Origin: Butyrivibrio sp.
GTDB taxonomy: Bacteria; Bacillota_A; Clostridia; Lachnospirales; Lachnospiraceae
NCBI GenBank assembly: GCA_017996845.1
Contig: JAGOGF010000012.1
Location: forward strand, 1-38,744
Reading direction: 5' to 3'
DNA length: 38,744 bases
The notes under the pieces are model-generated. The model was not told the origin of the DNA and did not search any database. It was given only the letters and a program-made list of their open reading frames with translations. The position numbers and the translations under genes were made by a program. Of the stretch, positions 8,031 to 17,090 are shown piece after piece; within the stretch, counting starts at the first letter, position 1, and each line of letters begins with the position of its first letter.

Positions 8031-8972
8031 ATGGAAAATGAAGCATATTTATTTGTACATTTTAAAGAAAAATATACCGCTGACGGGGAGCAGGTATACT
8101 TTGCACTGAGCAGGGATGGATTTATATGGGAACAGACAAATGGCGGAAATCCGATACTCTGGAGCTGTCAGGGAGATGAAGGGGTAAGAGATTTCACGAT
8201 AACAAGAACAAGAGACGGACGCTTTGTTATTCTTGCAACTGACTTGAGCCTTGCAAATCATTTTAAGGACAAGTATCATGGCTCATGGGATACGGTAAAT
8301 CACGAAGGAAGCAAGTTCTTCTCCAGATGGGAATCGGGAGATCTGGTGCATTGGTCATCACAGTCTATGGTAAGAGTTGTGGACGATTCGTTTGGCTGTG
8401 CATGGGCACCGGACATCATATACGATGAAGCGGCAGGAGATTATCTGGTACATTGGTCTTCCTATCATGCGGGGGAGCCCAATATGGCAATTTATTATGC
8501 CAAAACAAAAGATTTTGTGATTTTTTCAGAGCCGAAGCTGTTGTGCCGCAAAGAAGAAGGTCAAATCATTGATTCTAATATTGTATACCATGCTGGTTGG
8601 TATTATCGTTTTATAAAAGATAATCGTCCGGATGGACATATTTATCTGGAAAAAGGGAAAACGCTTACCGGAGAATATGAGTCTTTGCCGGCATTTGATG
8701 AAGAAATGATAAAACTGCAACCCGGGCAGTATGAGGCACCGACCTGTTTTCAGATGGCAAATGGACAATGGTGTGTAATGCTTGATTTTTATGGATGCGA
8801 TAAAAACAGGCAGGGTTATGTTCCATTTGTGGCAGATGATATTGCATCCGGCAGATTTGTCAGGTCAGATGCAAAATTTTCATTTCCATACGGATTTAAG
8901 CATGGTACAGTTTTACCTATTACAGCTGAGGAATACAACAGAATAAAAAAAGCGTATCCGAATAGCAAATAG
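8031..8972 (+). CDS. Glycoside hydrolase family 43 protein, arabinosidase-like
   Basis: This is a GH43-type five-bladed beta-propeller, probably an exo-acting alpha-L-arabinofuranosidase or beta-xylosidase working on imported oligosaccharides. Landmarks are RDFTITRTRDGRFVILATD in an early blade, CAWAPDIIYDE (the WAPD motif) in the next, and YEAPTCFQ carrying the probable acid Glu. There is no signal peptide, so it acts in the cytoplasm. I prefer ATG 8031, giving 313 aa, with AGGA 4 nt upstream. A GTG at 8013 abuts the AAAGG and would leave no spacer, but it cannot be excluded. The GH35 gene follows after 83 nt on the same strand, suggesting joint use on an arabinose- and galactose-containing glycan. 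Substrate is uncertain. Confidence 0.85.
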   Translation: MENEAYLFVHFKEKYTADGEQVYFALSRDGFIWEQTNGGNPILWSCQGDEGVRDFTITRTRDGRFVILATDLSLANHFKDKYHGSWDTVNHEGSKFFSRWESGDLVHWSSQSMVRVVDDSFGCAWAPDIIYDEAAGDYLVHWSSYHAGEPNMAIYYAKTKDFVIFSEPKLLCRKEEGQIIDSNIVYHAGWYYRFIKDNRPDGHIYLEKGKTLTGEYESLPAFDEEMIKLQPGQYEAPTCFQMANGQWCVMLDFYGCDKNRQGYVPFVADDIASGRFVRSDAKFSFPYGFKHGTVLPITAEEYNRIKKAYPNSK

Positions 8973-9055
8973 AAGATCCCGAATGGAAGGAACAGGTTTG
9001 CACTTTATGTTCGAACCTGATATAAACAGGAAATACCATAGGAATAGAGGTTAAA

Positions 9056-11242
9056 ATGATAATAGGAAAACAGTCAAAGATAGGGTTTACATCAGAAAGC
9101 CTGACGATAGATGGGATGCCGTGGTTCCCGGTTATGGGGGAAATGCATTATAGCAGATATCCGCAGGAAATGTGGGAACAGGAATTATATAAAATGAAAG
9201 CAGGCGGAATAGATATTGTTTCCACTTATGTTATTTGGATTCATCATGAAGAAGTAAAAGGAGAATTTGATTTTTCCGGTCTGCGAAATTTGCATTCCTT
9301 TTTGGAGAAAATACAGAAAAGCGGATTGTATGGATTTCTCAGAATCGGGCCATGGGTTCATGGGGAAGTAAGAAACGGCGGATTTCCTGACTGGCTTTTG
9401 CAGGAAGCAGATGAAAAAAAATTTATACTGCGTTCAGATGCACCGGAATATTTAAAAGAGGTAAGGGCCTTTTGGAAAAAAATCTTTGAGCAGACCCAAG
9501 GATTTTTGCTGAAAGATGGCGGACCCGTAATCGGTATTCAGATTGAAAATGAGTACGGTCATGTAGGGGGACAGAGTGGCGCAATTGGTGAAGCGCACAT
9601 GCAGGCGCTCATTACAATGGCAAAAGAAATTGGATTTGATGTGCCTATATATACGGCAACCGGATGGGGAGGCGCTGTGACAGGTGGTGCGATACCTGTT
9701 ATGGGCGGCTACTGTGAAGCACCATGGGATCCCAGACTTACCGAAATAGAACCAAGCGGGAATTATATTTTTACAAATGAGCGTAATGATCATAATATCG
9801 GATCTGATCATGGACTTGGAACCGGGATTACCTTTGATATGAACAAATATCCGTACTTGACAGCAGAACTGGGCGGAGGATTACAGGTAACTGCACACAG
9901 AAGACCAATTGCATCAGGTCGTGATATTGGAGCTATGTCAATGGTAAAGATTGGAAGCGGCTGCAATCTTCTGGGTTATTATATGTATCATGGCGGCACA
10001 AATCCGGAAGGCAGGCTGACAACACTTCAAGAATCGACAGAGACGGGATATCCCAATGATCTTCCGGAAAAAAGTTATGATTTTTGTGCACCGATCAGAG
10101 AATATGGACAGTTTTCGGATACATACAGGGAGATCAGAAAGTTGTCCATGTTTGTGCACGATTATCAGGATAGATTATGTCCCATGTCATATTTACCGCA
10201 GGCAGGCAACCCGCAAAAGCCAGGCGATCTGACGAGTCTTCGGACGGCTGTAAGGGGAAAAAAGCAAAATGGTACTATAGAAGGATTCCTTTTTATAAAT
10301 AATTATCAAAGACGCTACCGGATGTCAGAAAAGATTGCGGAAGAGCTGACCGCATATGATGCGCAGGGAGAAGTAATTGTGTGCTATCCGCAAAGAGATA
10401 TTCACGATGGAGATTACTTTTTTTATCCATTTAATTTGCAGATAGGAAATGGCAGACTTAAGAGCGCTCTTGCAACCCCGCTTTGTATTTTGCATGGTGC
10501 AGGAATGCGGGGTGCAGATGCATATGTCTTTTATGGGGATAATGATCCGCAGTACGATTTTGAAATAAGTCCAAGTGATGGAACGGTAATAATAACGCTT
10601 ACCTGTGAGGAAGCTTTACATGCATCAAAAATCATGCCGTGTGGCAAAGAATATTTATTTATCAGTGCGAGTGAAATTGTGCCAGATTCTGAAAATGGTT
10701 ATGATCTTTTGTGTATGGTACAGGATCAGCTGAAAGAACATTTTGCAGTGTGGCCAAATTTGCAAACTGTTTCTGATTCCTTTACAAAAATAAAACAGGC
10801 GGAAACACCTGAAACGTTTGTGAAATATGAGGATTTTGCAGTTTATGAGATGGCTGCTTCACTGCAAAATACCGCAGTCTGCAAAATTGTGAAAATACAG
10901 AAAGATGAATCCTGCAATACTTATGAACTGATATCGGAACATCTTGATGCAAATGCAGAAGAAATTCTTGCGGATATTGATTATCAGGGAAATACAGCAA
11001 AGATGTATCAAAATGATTTATTACAGGCAGATAATTTTTATACAGGACAGATATGGGAAATCGGTATCAAAAGATTTATGAAATGCAATGAAAAAGAAGC
11101 TTTGAAAATGAAAATCAAAGTTACGCCACTATACAAAAATGCTAAACTTTATCTTCAAACCTGGCCAAAGTTTGAAGGAGACAAAGTATGTCAAATAAGC
11201 AGCATTGATACCAGAAGTCTTTACAGAATTAATATATTTTGA
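9056..11242 (+). CDS. Glycoside hydrolase family 35 beta-galactosidase-like protein
   Basis: The N-terminal TIM barrel (about residues 8-345) is GH35-like. It shows GEMHYSRYP, LRIGPWVHGEVRNGGFPDWL, and the acid/base motif IGIQIENEYG with E166. The putative nucleophile is E271 in TAELGGG. MYHGGTNPEG follows, a conserved GH35 segment. The remaining residues to 728 are probably beta-rich accessory domains. There is no signal peptide, so the enzyme is cytoplasmic. The ATG at 9056 has TAGAGG 5 nt upstream. Given the GH43 neighbour it could remove terminal galactose, or a related sugar, from arabinogalactan-type or similar oligosaccharides. The C-terminal half is divergent, so substrate assignment stays open. 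Confidence 0.9.
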   Translation: MIIGKQSKIGFTSESLTIDGMPWFPVMGEMHYSRYPQEMWEQELYKMKAGGIDIVSTYVIWIHHEEVKGEFDFSGLRNLHSFLEKIQKSGLYGFLRIGPWVHGEVRNGGFPDWLLQEADEKKFILRSDAPEYLKEVRAFWKKIFEQTQGFLLKDGGPVIGIQIENEYGHVGGQSGAIGEAHMQALITMAKEIGFDVPIYTATGWGGAVTGGAIPVMGGYCEAPWDPRLTEIEPSGNYIFTNERNDHNIGSDHGLGTGITFDMNKYPYLTAELGGGLQVTAHRRPIASGRDIGAMSMVKIGSGCNLLGYYMYHGGTNPEGRLTTLQESTETGYPNDLPEKSYDFCAPIREYGQFSDTYREIRKLSMFVHDYQDRLCPMSYLPQAGNPQKPGDLTSLRTAVRGKKQNGTIEGFLFINNYQRRYRMSEKIAEELTAYDAQGEVIVCYPQRDIHDGDYFFYPFNLQIGNGRLKSALATPLCILHGAGMRGADAYVFYGDNDPQYDFEISPSDGTVIITLTCEEALHASKIMPCGKEYLFISASEIVPDSENGYDLLCMVQDQLKEHFAVWPNLQTVSDSFTKIKQAETPETFVKYEDFAVYEMAASLQNTAVCKIVKIQKDESCNTYELISEHLDANAEEILADIDYQGNTAKMYQNDLLQADNFYTGQIWEIGIKRFMKCNEKEALKMKIKVTPLYKNAKLYLQTWPKFEGDKVCQISSIDTRSLYRINIF

Positions 11243-11462
11243 AGAAATAAGTTGGTGTATTGTTTTTGCATTGCGAATTTTAAAAAATCATAAAAATATG
11301 AATTATTTCATATAAAAAACATTTTTATGAGAAAACAGAATACATTTTCAGAAAAAATATGTTTATAATACACAGTGGTCATTTCTGGTAACTGTTTGAA
11401 GCCATTTTCTCTTGTGACTTTAGACAGTTACATTTTTTCGTGCTTAAAGGGAGGGCAGTAAA

Positions 11463-13532
11463 TTGACAGTTAAGGCAGACAAAAGGCAAAAAAAAGAAAA
11501 GAAGGGAGTCGAAATAGAAATAATAAAAGAACAAAAATATAAAAAAAGTGTAAGTGGAAAATTATTGCGGTTTCTGATTCCAATGACAGCTGCTGCATTT
11601 ATTTTCACAATTTTTTTTGTTTCATCGGAAGCAGAAAAAATCATTGTAAATCTTGCAAAAGATAGTCTTGTGCAGGAAACAGGCTATAATGCACAAACGT
11701 TTGGAACCGAAATCAGCCAGATTAAAGGCGCACTCGAAATGTCGGCAAAAACGATTGAAACAATAAAGTTTTCAGATGATGCAGCACGGGTACAATATTT
11801 AAAATCTACCATGTCACTAAACGGCAGTATGCCAAGCGGAATGTACATTGGTACACAGGACGGTTCATGGATTGATCCCTCCGGATGGAAACCGGACGCG
11901 GATTTTGTAATTACAGACAGGCAATGGTATAAGGAAGGTCAGCAGCATGGCAAATCATTTGCATTTGGAGTTCCTTATCTCGATTCGACAACAAAAAAGC
12001 TGGCAGTTACTGTTTCCAGAAAAATTAACCTGCCGGATGGCAGAACCGGTGTTGCAGCTGCAGATATGAGCCTTGCAGGAATTGTATCGGACATCAGTCA
12101 GTTGAAACCCATGAAAACCGGTAATTCCATGCTTTTGGACGGAGATGTGATTTTGTCCTATGTAAAAAGTGAATATAATGGAACAAAAGCATCACAGCAT
12201 GCGGATGACTATTATCTGGCTGCAGTAGAGCGCTATGTACAGCAGGGAACATCAGAAGTAAGAGAGGTTTACGCAAATGATGGGAAAATATATTATATAG
12301 CGCTTCATAAAGTAGTCGGAACCAATTGGACACTTATTTCCGCAGTTAAAAAAGATACGGTTTTAAAAAGACTATATACATTCCAGGGAATTTGCTATGG
12401 GCTAATGCTTGTAATCATTATTATTATTTCATTTGTTATGGCAAAAGTAATATATATTATTGTATCAAAACCCGTGCGTAAGCTGACAGCAATTATCATG
12501 AAGATTACAAACGGAGATTTCACAGTTGAAATTCCGGTTGGCGGAGCAGATGAAATTGGTGTGATGAATAACTGTATGCGCGATTTTGTAGAAAAAATGC
12601 GTGATACGATGGGAGAGATACAAAAAGTAACACAGCAGCTTACTGCAGAAGCTGAGAACAGTAAAGACGCGTCTTCCCAGTTAAACCAGCAGGCAACAGA
12701 ACAATCTCTTTCCATGGAACAGATTAAGGATGCAATGGATGGAATGACCTCTGCGGTTACGGAACTGGCAACCAATGCGGCAGAACTGGCAACAGAGGTA
12801 GGAGATCTCATGCAGCAGGGTGAGTCTGCCAATACAACGCTCACAACCCTTGTTGAAAAAGCGCAGAACGGTCAGCGTGATATGGAAAATGTTCAGCAGG
12901 GTATGCAGGCGATGGCAACATCCATGTCAGAAATGAACAATGTGGTAGAGGTAGTGGGTCAATCTGCGCAAAAGATTAATTCCATTATAGAAATGATCAA
13001 TTCAATTGCAGAACAGACAAATCTGTTATCTCTAAACGCATCCATTGAAGCGGCAAGAGCAGGAGAAGCAGGAAGAGGATTTGCAGTTGTTGCAAGTGAG
13101 ATCGGAAAACTGGCATCTGACAGCGCGCAATCAACTACGCAGATTGCCAAAATCATTCAGGATATCACAAAAGAAATTGAAGCGTTGTCGCAGAAATCCA
13201 AAGATAATATGCAGGGAATAAGTGGCAGTATGGATGCAGTTACAATTGCAGGAAGTACATTTGCGGAGATTTTCAGTAATCTGGATGAAACAGGAGTGAC
13301 CGTCAAAAATATGATCACAAAAATCGGCAATGTAGACGGAATTGCAACATCAGTTGCAGCGATTTCAGAGGAACAGTCAGCCAGTACGCAGGAAGTTACG
13401 GCAACGGTTGATTCACTTGCTGTTAGTGCTTCCCATGTTGCGGATGAAAGTAAAGGTGTTGATACCAGTGCAGAAACAGTATCGGATTCTGCAGAACGAA
13501 TTGAAAAATATGTATCCGCATTTAAAATCTGA
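11463..13532 (+). CDS. Methyl-accepting chemotaxis protein with Cache sensor
   Basis: This is a transmembrane chemoreceptor of 689 aa. TM1 spans about residues 36-54. An extracellular Cache-type ligand domain runs about 55-305, with a WY-containing segment near [12 protein letters not shown]2 spans 307-335, and a HAMP linker follows. The cytoplasmic helical hairpin has its CheA/CheW-contact tip at about 513-550 ([20 protein letters not shown]). The start is TTG 11463, set 8 nt after AAGGGAGG; no ATG fits. A TATAAT at 11364-11369 may be the -10 of its promoter. No che or fla genes lie nearby. It follows two glycosidases, so a sugar ligand is possible but unproven. Confidence 0.92.
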   Translation: MTVKADKRQKKEKKGVEIEIIKEQKYKKSVSGKLLRFLIPMTAAAFIFTIFFVSSEAEKIIVNLAKDSLVQETGYNAQTFGTEISQIKGALEMSAKTIETIKFSDDAARVQYLKSTMSLNGSMPSGMYIGTQDGSWIDPSGWKPDADFVITDRQWYKEGQQHGKSFAFGVPYLDSTTKKLAVTVSRKINLPDGRTGVAAADMSLAGIVSDISQLKPMKTGNSMLLDGDVILSYVKSEYNGTKASQHADDYYLAAVERYVQQGTSEVREVYANDGKIYYIALHKVVGTNWTLISAVKKDTVLKRLYTFQGICYGLMLVIIIIISFVMAKVIYIIVSKPVRKLTAIIMKITNGDFTVEIPVGGADEIGVMNNCMRDFVEKMRDTMGEIQKVTQQLTAEAENSKDASSQLNQQATEQSLSMEQIKDAMDGMTSAVTELATNAAELATEVGDLMQQGESANTTLTTLVEKAQNGQRDMENVQQGMQAMATSMSEMNNVVEVVGQSAQKINSIIEMINSIAEQTNLLSLNASIEAARAGEAGRGFAVVASEIGKLASDSAQSTTQIAKIIQDITKEIEALSQKSKDNMQGISGSMDAVTIAGSTFAEIFSNLDETGVTVKNMITKIGNVDGIATSVAAISEEQSASTQEVTATVDSLAVSASHVADESKGVDTSAETVSDSAERIEKYVSAFKI

Positions 13533-13593
13533 AAAAAACAGGATCAGGTACTAGGTCTGCTTCTGAAAATGTTGTATGCTGGAAAATAAAAAG

Positions 13594-13647
13594 ACTTCGC
13601 ATATGGGTCATGTCTGAGAAAAAAGGCATACATATGCGAAGTTTTTT
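13594..13647 (+). terminator. Terminator after the chemoreceptor gene
   Basis: ACTTCGCATATG (13594-13605) pairs perfectly with CATATGCGAAGT (13631-13642) around a 25-nt loop and runs into TTTTTT. It lies inside an apparent upstream extension of the next ORF, which argues against that extension. Confidence 0.8.
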
Positions 13648-13666
13648 GTGCATGGGAGAAACAGAT

Positions 13667-14383
13667 ATGATATGGTGGATCATCGCTACCGTATGCGCTT
13701 TTTTTATCAAAGGCCTGTGCGGATTTGCCAATACACTTATATTTAATACCATTTTAAGTTTTGAGAACAATAATATTAATATCTCTCCGATTGAACTGAT
13801 TCTGGGATACCCGTCCAATTTCATCATTGCCTGGAAAAAGAGAAAGCAGATCCAATGGAAAATTTGCCTGCCACTTTCGCTACTGGTTCTTGCAGGAAGT
13901 ATTCCCGGAATGTTTCTTTTGAAAAACACAGATACACACTTAATCAAGATCTTCTTTGGATTTGTTATTGTGGCAGTCGGCGCGGAAATGCTTTTTCGGG
14001 AAATGGGGAAGCGCACTTTCGGGAATTCCAAATTGGTACTTGTTCTGATCGGAATCTTATCGGGTGTTCTGTGCGGATTATATGGAATCGGAGCACTTCT
14101 TGGTGCATTTGTGAACCGTGTGACGGATGACAGCAATGCTTTTAAGGGGAATATCTGTATTGTCTTTATTATAGAAAATACCTTTCGCCTGATTCTCTAT
14201 GCATATCTTGGAATTCTGACAGCAGCTTCGTTTACAAAAGCACTCACGCTGGCACCGTTTATGCTTCTGGGGCTTGTTGCGGGGATGTGGAGCAGCAGAT
14301 TCCTGAATGAGAAAATGATCAAAAGAGTGGTAATTGTTATGCTGATGGTATCCGGTGCAGCACTGATTCTGAATAATTTCTAA
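13667..14383 (+). CDS. TauE/SafE-family membrane permease (sulfite exporter-like)
   Basis: This is a polytopic membrane protein of 238 aa from the TauE/SafE (DUF81) family, whose members export sulfite, sulfoacetate or related anions. About seven hydrophobic segments are seen. The conserved first-half motif FIKGLCGFANTL is at the N-terminus, and the second-half motif GILSGVLCGLYGIGALLGA follows, reflecting the internal repeat. I chose ATG 13667 with GGGAGA 7 nt upstream; the in-frame ATG at 13610 overlaps the terminator hairpin of the previous gene. The transported anion cannot be told from sequence. The next gene (GNAT) begins 60 nt later and may be cotranscribed. Confidence 0.85.
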   Translation: MIWWIIATVCAFFIKGLCGFANTLIFNTILSFENNNINISPIELILGYPSNFIIAWKKRKQIQWKICLPLSLLVLAGSIPGMFLLKNTDTHLIKIFFGFVIVAVGAEMLFREMGKRTFGNSKLVLVLIGILSGVLCGLYGIGALLGAFVNRVTDDSNAFKGNICIVFIIENTFRLILYAYLGILTAASFTKALTLAPFMLLGLVAGMWSSRFLNEKMIKRVVIVMLMVSGAALILNNF

Positions 14384-14443
14384 AAGATAGGCCGGATGAT
14401 CCGGGCAGGTAAGCGGCTGAAAGGTAAAATTGCGGGGAAGAAG

Positions 14444-14950
14444 ATGGAAAAGGAAATACAGTATAGAAAAGGAACCATAAAAGATCTTGATCTGATCTGC
14501 GGGATGATTCAGAAGGCAATCGCAGAAATGAACCATAAAGCAATCTGCCAATGGGATGAAAAATATCCTGCACGGTCAGACTTTTTAAGAGATATTGAGC
14601 AGAAGCAACTGACAGTTGGCATGCTTGACGGACAGCTTGCAGGGATCTATGTGCTGAGTAAAGAATGTGATGCGGAATATGATACCGCCAGCTGGGCCGA
14701 GCAGAACGGGAATTATTATGTACTTCATCGTCTGTGTGTCAATCCTGAATTTCAGAATCAGGGAATTGCCAGACGTATGCTGATACAGATTGAGAAGGAT
14801 ACCAAAGCGGCAGGCGGTACTTCGCTGCGGCTGGATGCTTTCTCGCAGAACCCGTATGCGCTGCGATTATATGAACATGCAGGATACTGCATAACCGGTA
14901 GTGCAGAATGGCGGATGGGACAATTTGTCCTGATGGAAAAAGTGCTTTGA
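14444..14950 (+). CDS. GNAT-family N-acetyltransferase
   Basis: This protein of 168 aa has the GNAT acetyl-CoA fold. The pyrophosphate-binding motif A is VNPEFQNQGIARRML (Q-x-x-G-x-A pattern), and the following LDAFSQNPYALRLYEHAGY segment is the typical motif B helix with its N-x-x-A-x-x-x-Y register. The start is ATG 14444 with GGGGAAG upstream; an earlier in-frame ATG (14396) lacks a ribosome site. The acyl acceptor is unknown. It follows the TauE-type gene and precedes the XRE regulator by 46 nt, all on the same strand. Confidence 0.88.
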   Translation: MEKEIQYRKGTIKDLDLICGMIQKAIAEMNHKAICQWDEKYPARSDFLRDIEQKQLTVGMLDGQLAGIYVLSKECDAEYDTASWAEQNGNYYVLHRLCVNPEFQNQGIARRMLIQIEKDTKAAGGTSLRLDAFSQNPYALRLYEHAGYCITGSAEWRMGQFVLMEKVL

Positions 14951-14996
14951 AACAAGGGTTTATGGAAGAATCATCGTTACACCGGGAGGAACCGTT

Positions 14997-15602
14997 TTGG
15001 AATTTAATGAAAAATTGCAGGAACTGCGAAAACAGAAAAATCTGACACAGGAGGAACTGGCGGGAGATTTGTTTGTATCCCGTACGGCAATTTCGAAATG
15101 GGAATCCGGAAGAGGGTATCCCGGTATTGATTCCCTAAAGGAAATATCCAAATATTTTTCTGTGTCAATTGATGAACTGCTATCGGGGGAGGAACTTCTT
15201 TCTGTTGCAGAAAATGAAAGCAGAAAGAAGGAAAATCATTTTCGTGATCTGGTATTTGGCCTGTTGGACTGCAGTATTTTGATGTTCCTGTTTCTGCCGT
15301 TTTTCGGACAGAAAATCGGCGGGACAATATATGAGGTTTCTTTACTTTCCTTAACCGAGTATGAATTTTATTTGTGGATAACCTATCTGATTATTGTTGC
15401 GGGGCTTGTTGCATGTGGTATTCTGACCCTGGCACTGCAGAACTGCACAAAAACGTTCTGGATCACTGCCAAAAGAAAAGTTTCGATATTATTGAGTACT
15501 TTTGGTACGCTGATTTTTATGATCAGTCTGCAACCATATGCTGCCATGTTTACTTTCTTTTTTCTGATTGTTAAGACTCTGATGCTGATTAAATGGGAAT
15601 GA
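14997..15602 (+). CDS. XRE-family regulator with C-terminal membrane domain
   Basis: Residues 5-60 form a Cro/C1-type helix-turn-helix (LRKQKNLTQEELAGDLFVSR, then AISKWESGRGYP). A short linker leads to four hydrophobic segments in the C-terminal half, so the protein is a membrane-anchored DNA-binding regulator. Such HTH-plus-TM proteins are common in Firmicutes, but their signals are mostly unknown. The start is TTG 14997 with GGGAGGA (14984-14990) at 6-nt spacing, a strong ribosome site. A hairpin terminator follows directly. Confidence 0.88.
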   Translation: MEFNEKLQELRKQKNLTQEELAGDLFVSRTAISKWESGRGYPGIDSLKEISKYFSVSIDELLSGEELLSVAENESRKKENHFRDLVFGLLDCSILMFLFLPFFGQKIGGTIYEVSLLSLTEYEFYLWITYLIIVAGLVACGILTLALQNCTKTFWITAKRKVSILLSTFGTLIFMISLQPYAAMFTFFFLIVKTLMLIKWE

Positions 15603-15603
15603 T

Positions 15604-15640
15604 ACGCTTCGTGTCACGGATGTGACGAGGCGTTTCTTTT
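15604..15640 (+). terminator. Terminator after the XRE gene
   Basis: ACGCTTCGTGTCAC and GTGACGAGGCGT form a bulged stem around a 4-nt GGAT loop, followed by TTCTTTTCC. It begins one base after the stop codon. The stem is imperfect. Confidence 0.6.
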
Positions 15641-15710
15641 CCATTTGACAAAGATCCAATAAAGTCTGTTTAGGCATAAGGCCACAAACAAATTTGAAAG
15701 GATCAAAAAA

Positions 15711-16406
15711 ATGAGAGAAACAAACAAAAGAAAAAAAGGAAGCACATGGATTGGAACGGGAATACTTTTTATTGTTTTTGTGTTATGGACAATTGCAATA
15801 CAATGTGTGGATGTACAACGGATCGGACCGGAAAATTCCGCAGTCGGATTTGCAACGGTAAATGAATGGTTTCATAAACTGACGGGCGTTCATCTGTTCA
15901 TCTATACGTTGACGGACTGGCTTGGGCTTGTTCCGCTTCTGGCAGTAGTAGGGTTTGGATTATGCGGGATGATGCAGCTGCTGAAAAGAAAAAGTCTGTA
16001 TCAAGTGGATGCAAATCTTCTGGTCCTTGGCGGTTTCTATATCGTTGTTATGGCAGCCTATATTCTGTTTGAAATTTTCCCGGTCAACTACAGGCCGGTA
16101 TTGATCGAAGGGGAGTTGGAGGCATCTTATCCATCTTCCACCACCCTCCTGGTCATGTGTGTTATGCCGACTGCGGCTTTGCAGCTGCGTACCTATATCC
16201 GTAAGAACAAACTGTGCAGTTTTTTGCAGATAATGATCATTTTATTTACAGGATTTATGGTGATTGGCAGACTGATTTCAGGGGTTCACTGGCTGACCGA
16301 TATAGTTGGTGGTATGATTCTGAGTATGGCGCTGTGTATGCTCTATCTTTCGGTCATAAAACAGATTTGTTTCCGAAAAGGTTCTGTATGTAAACAAGAG
16401 ATATAA
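15711..16406 (+). CDS. PAP2-superfamily membrane protein with atypical active-site motifs
   Basis: This is a membrane protein of 231 aa with about five or six helices and the layout of type 2 phosphatidic-acid phosphatases. The third PAP2 motif is intact (GRLISGVHWLTD, giving R-x5-H-x3-D). The first motif retains only the RP of K-x6-RP, with Glu in the Lys position. The second motif reads PSSTT instead of PSGH, so the usual general-acid His is missing. Phosphatase activity is therefore uncertain; the protein may use another lipid phosphate or have lost catalysis. The ATG has GAAAGGATC upstream. TTGACA at 15645-15650 may be the -35 of its promoter, though the -10 is weak. Confidence 0.8.
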   Translation: MRETNKRKKGSTWIGTGILFIVFVLWTIAIQCVDVQRIGPENSAVGFATVNEWFHKLTGVHLFIYTLTDWLGLVPLLAVVGFGLCGMMQLLKRKSLYQVDANLLVLGGFYIVVMAAYILFEIFPVNYRPVLIEGELEASYPSSTTLLVMCVMPTAALQLRTYIRKNKLCSFLQIMIILFTGFMVIGRLISGVHWLTDIVGGMILSMALCMLYLSVIKQICFRKGSVCKQEI

Positions 16407-16431
16407 CTCTCCATAAAATGGTAATAGGAAT

Positions 16432-16473
16432 AGGGCGCCTTGACGGATGATCGGAACAGGGCGTCTTATTTTT
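16432..16473 (+). terminator. Terminator after the PAP2-like gene
   Basis: AGGGCGCCTTG (16432-16442) pairs with CAGGGCGTCTT (16457-16467) using three G-T wobbles, and runs into ATTTTTA. Confidence 0.65.
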
Positions 16474-16509
16474 ATGTAAAAAGGGATCAGCAGATGAAAA
16501 GAATATACG

Positions 16510-16539
16510 TTCGACCGCAGCGACATTTTATGCTATCAT
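16510..16539 (+). promoter_or_regulatory. Promoter of the TIGR04076 gene (extended -10)
   Basis: TTCGAC (16510-16515) is followed after 18 bp by TATCAT (16534-16539), preceded by TGC, which makes an extended -10. The predicted leader is about 130 nt long with no recognisable RNA fold. Confidence 0.4.
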
Positions 16540-16676
16540 ATGTTTGCATGAAATACGAAAGAGCAAAAGCGTGGAAGCGTTGCACCTGCGTATAAATTTT
16601 CCTGATTACAAATGAAAAACGATACACACAGATTTCACGGATGTGCTTTTTCAAAAAGTTCAAAATGGAGGAAGAA

Positions 16677-16985
16677 ATGATAAAAGTAAAAATAACCGTT
16701 CTTCGGAAACAACTCTATGAAGACCTTGCGGAGAAATATCTGACGGACGGAAAAGATGTGGAATGTGATTATTATCAGGAAGGTGATACCTTCCTCTATA
16801 AGGGCGGCGCAGAAATGCCGGAAGGCTTTTGCCCCTGGGCATGGGTGAGTATTTATCCGAAAGTAGCAGCTTTATCTGCAGGTGCAACCTATACACCATG
16901 GCAAAAACAGGATGGCGTAAATATTGGCTGCTGCCCGGACGGTATCCGGCCGGTAACATTTTTGATGGAAGCTTTTACAGAATAG
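16677..16985 (+). CDS. TIGR04076 family protein
   Basis: This small protein of 102 aa belongs to a widespread anaerobe family of unknown function. Characteristic features are the KVKITVL start, a central PEGFCPWAW segment and a C-terminal CCPDGIRPVTF block. The paired Cys-Cys followed by Asp-Gly-x-Arg-Pro-Val is the family hallmark. Conserved cysteines hint at metal or thiol chemistry. The start is ATG 16677 with GGAGG (16667-16671) at 5-nt spacing; an ATG 36 nt earlier lacks a ribosome site. Confidence 0.82.
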   Translation: MIKVKITVLRKQLYEDLAEKYLTDGKDVECDYYQEGDTFLYKGGAEMPEGFCPWAWVSIYPKVAALSAGATYTPWQKQDGVNIGCCPDGIRPVTFLMEAFTE

Positions 16986-17090
16986 AAGAGTGAAAAATCC
17001 GGGAATACATGAAAAATATTTATAACATACTGAATAATAATACATGAAATAACCGCATACAAATTACAGCATAAGAAATAGAGGAAAAGC

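Noticed and set aside
13522..14136. Open frame of 204 codons antisense to the TauE-type gene
   Set aside because: It shadows clear membrane-protein coding sequence and lacks a ribosome site or recognisable domain.
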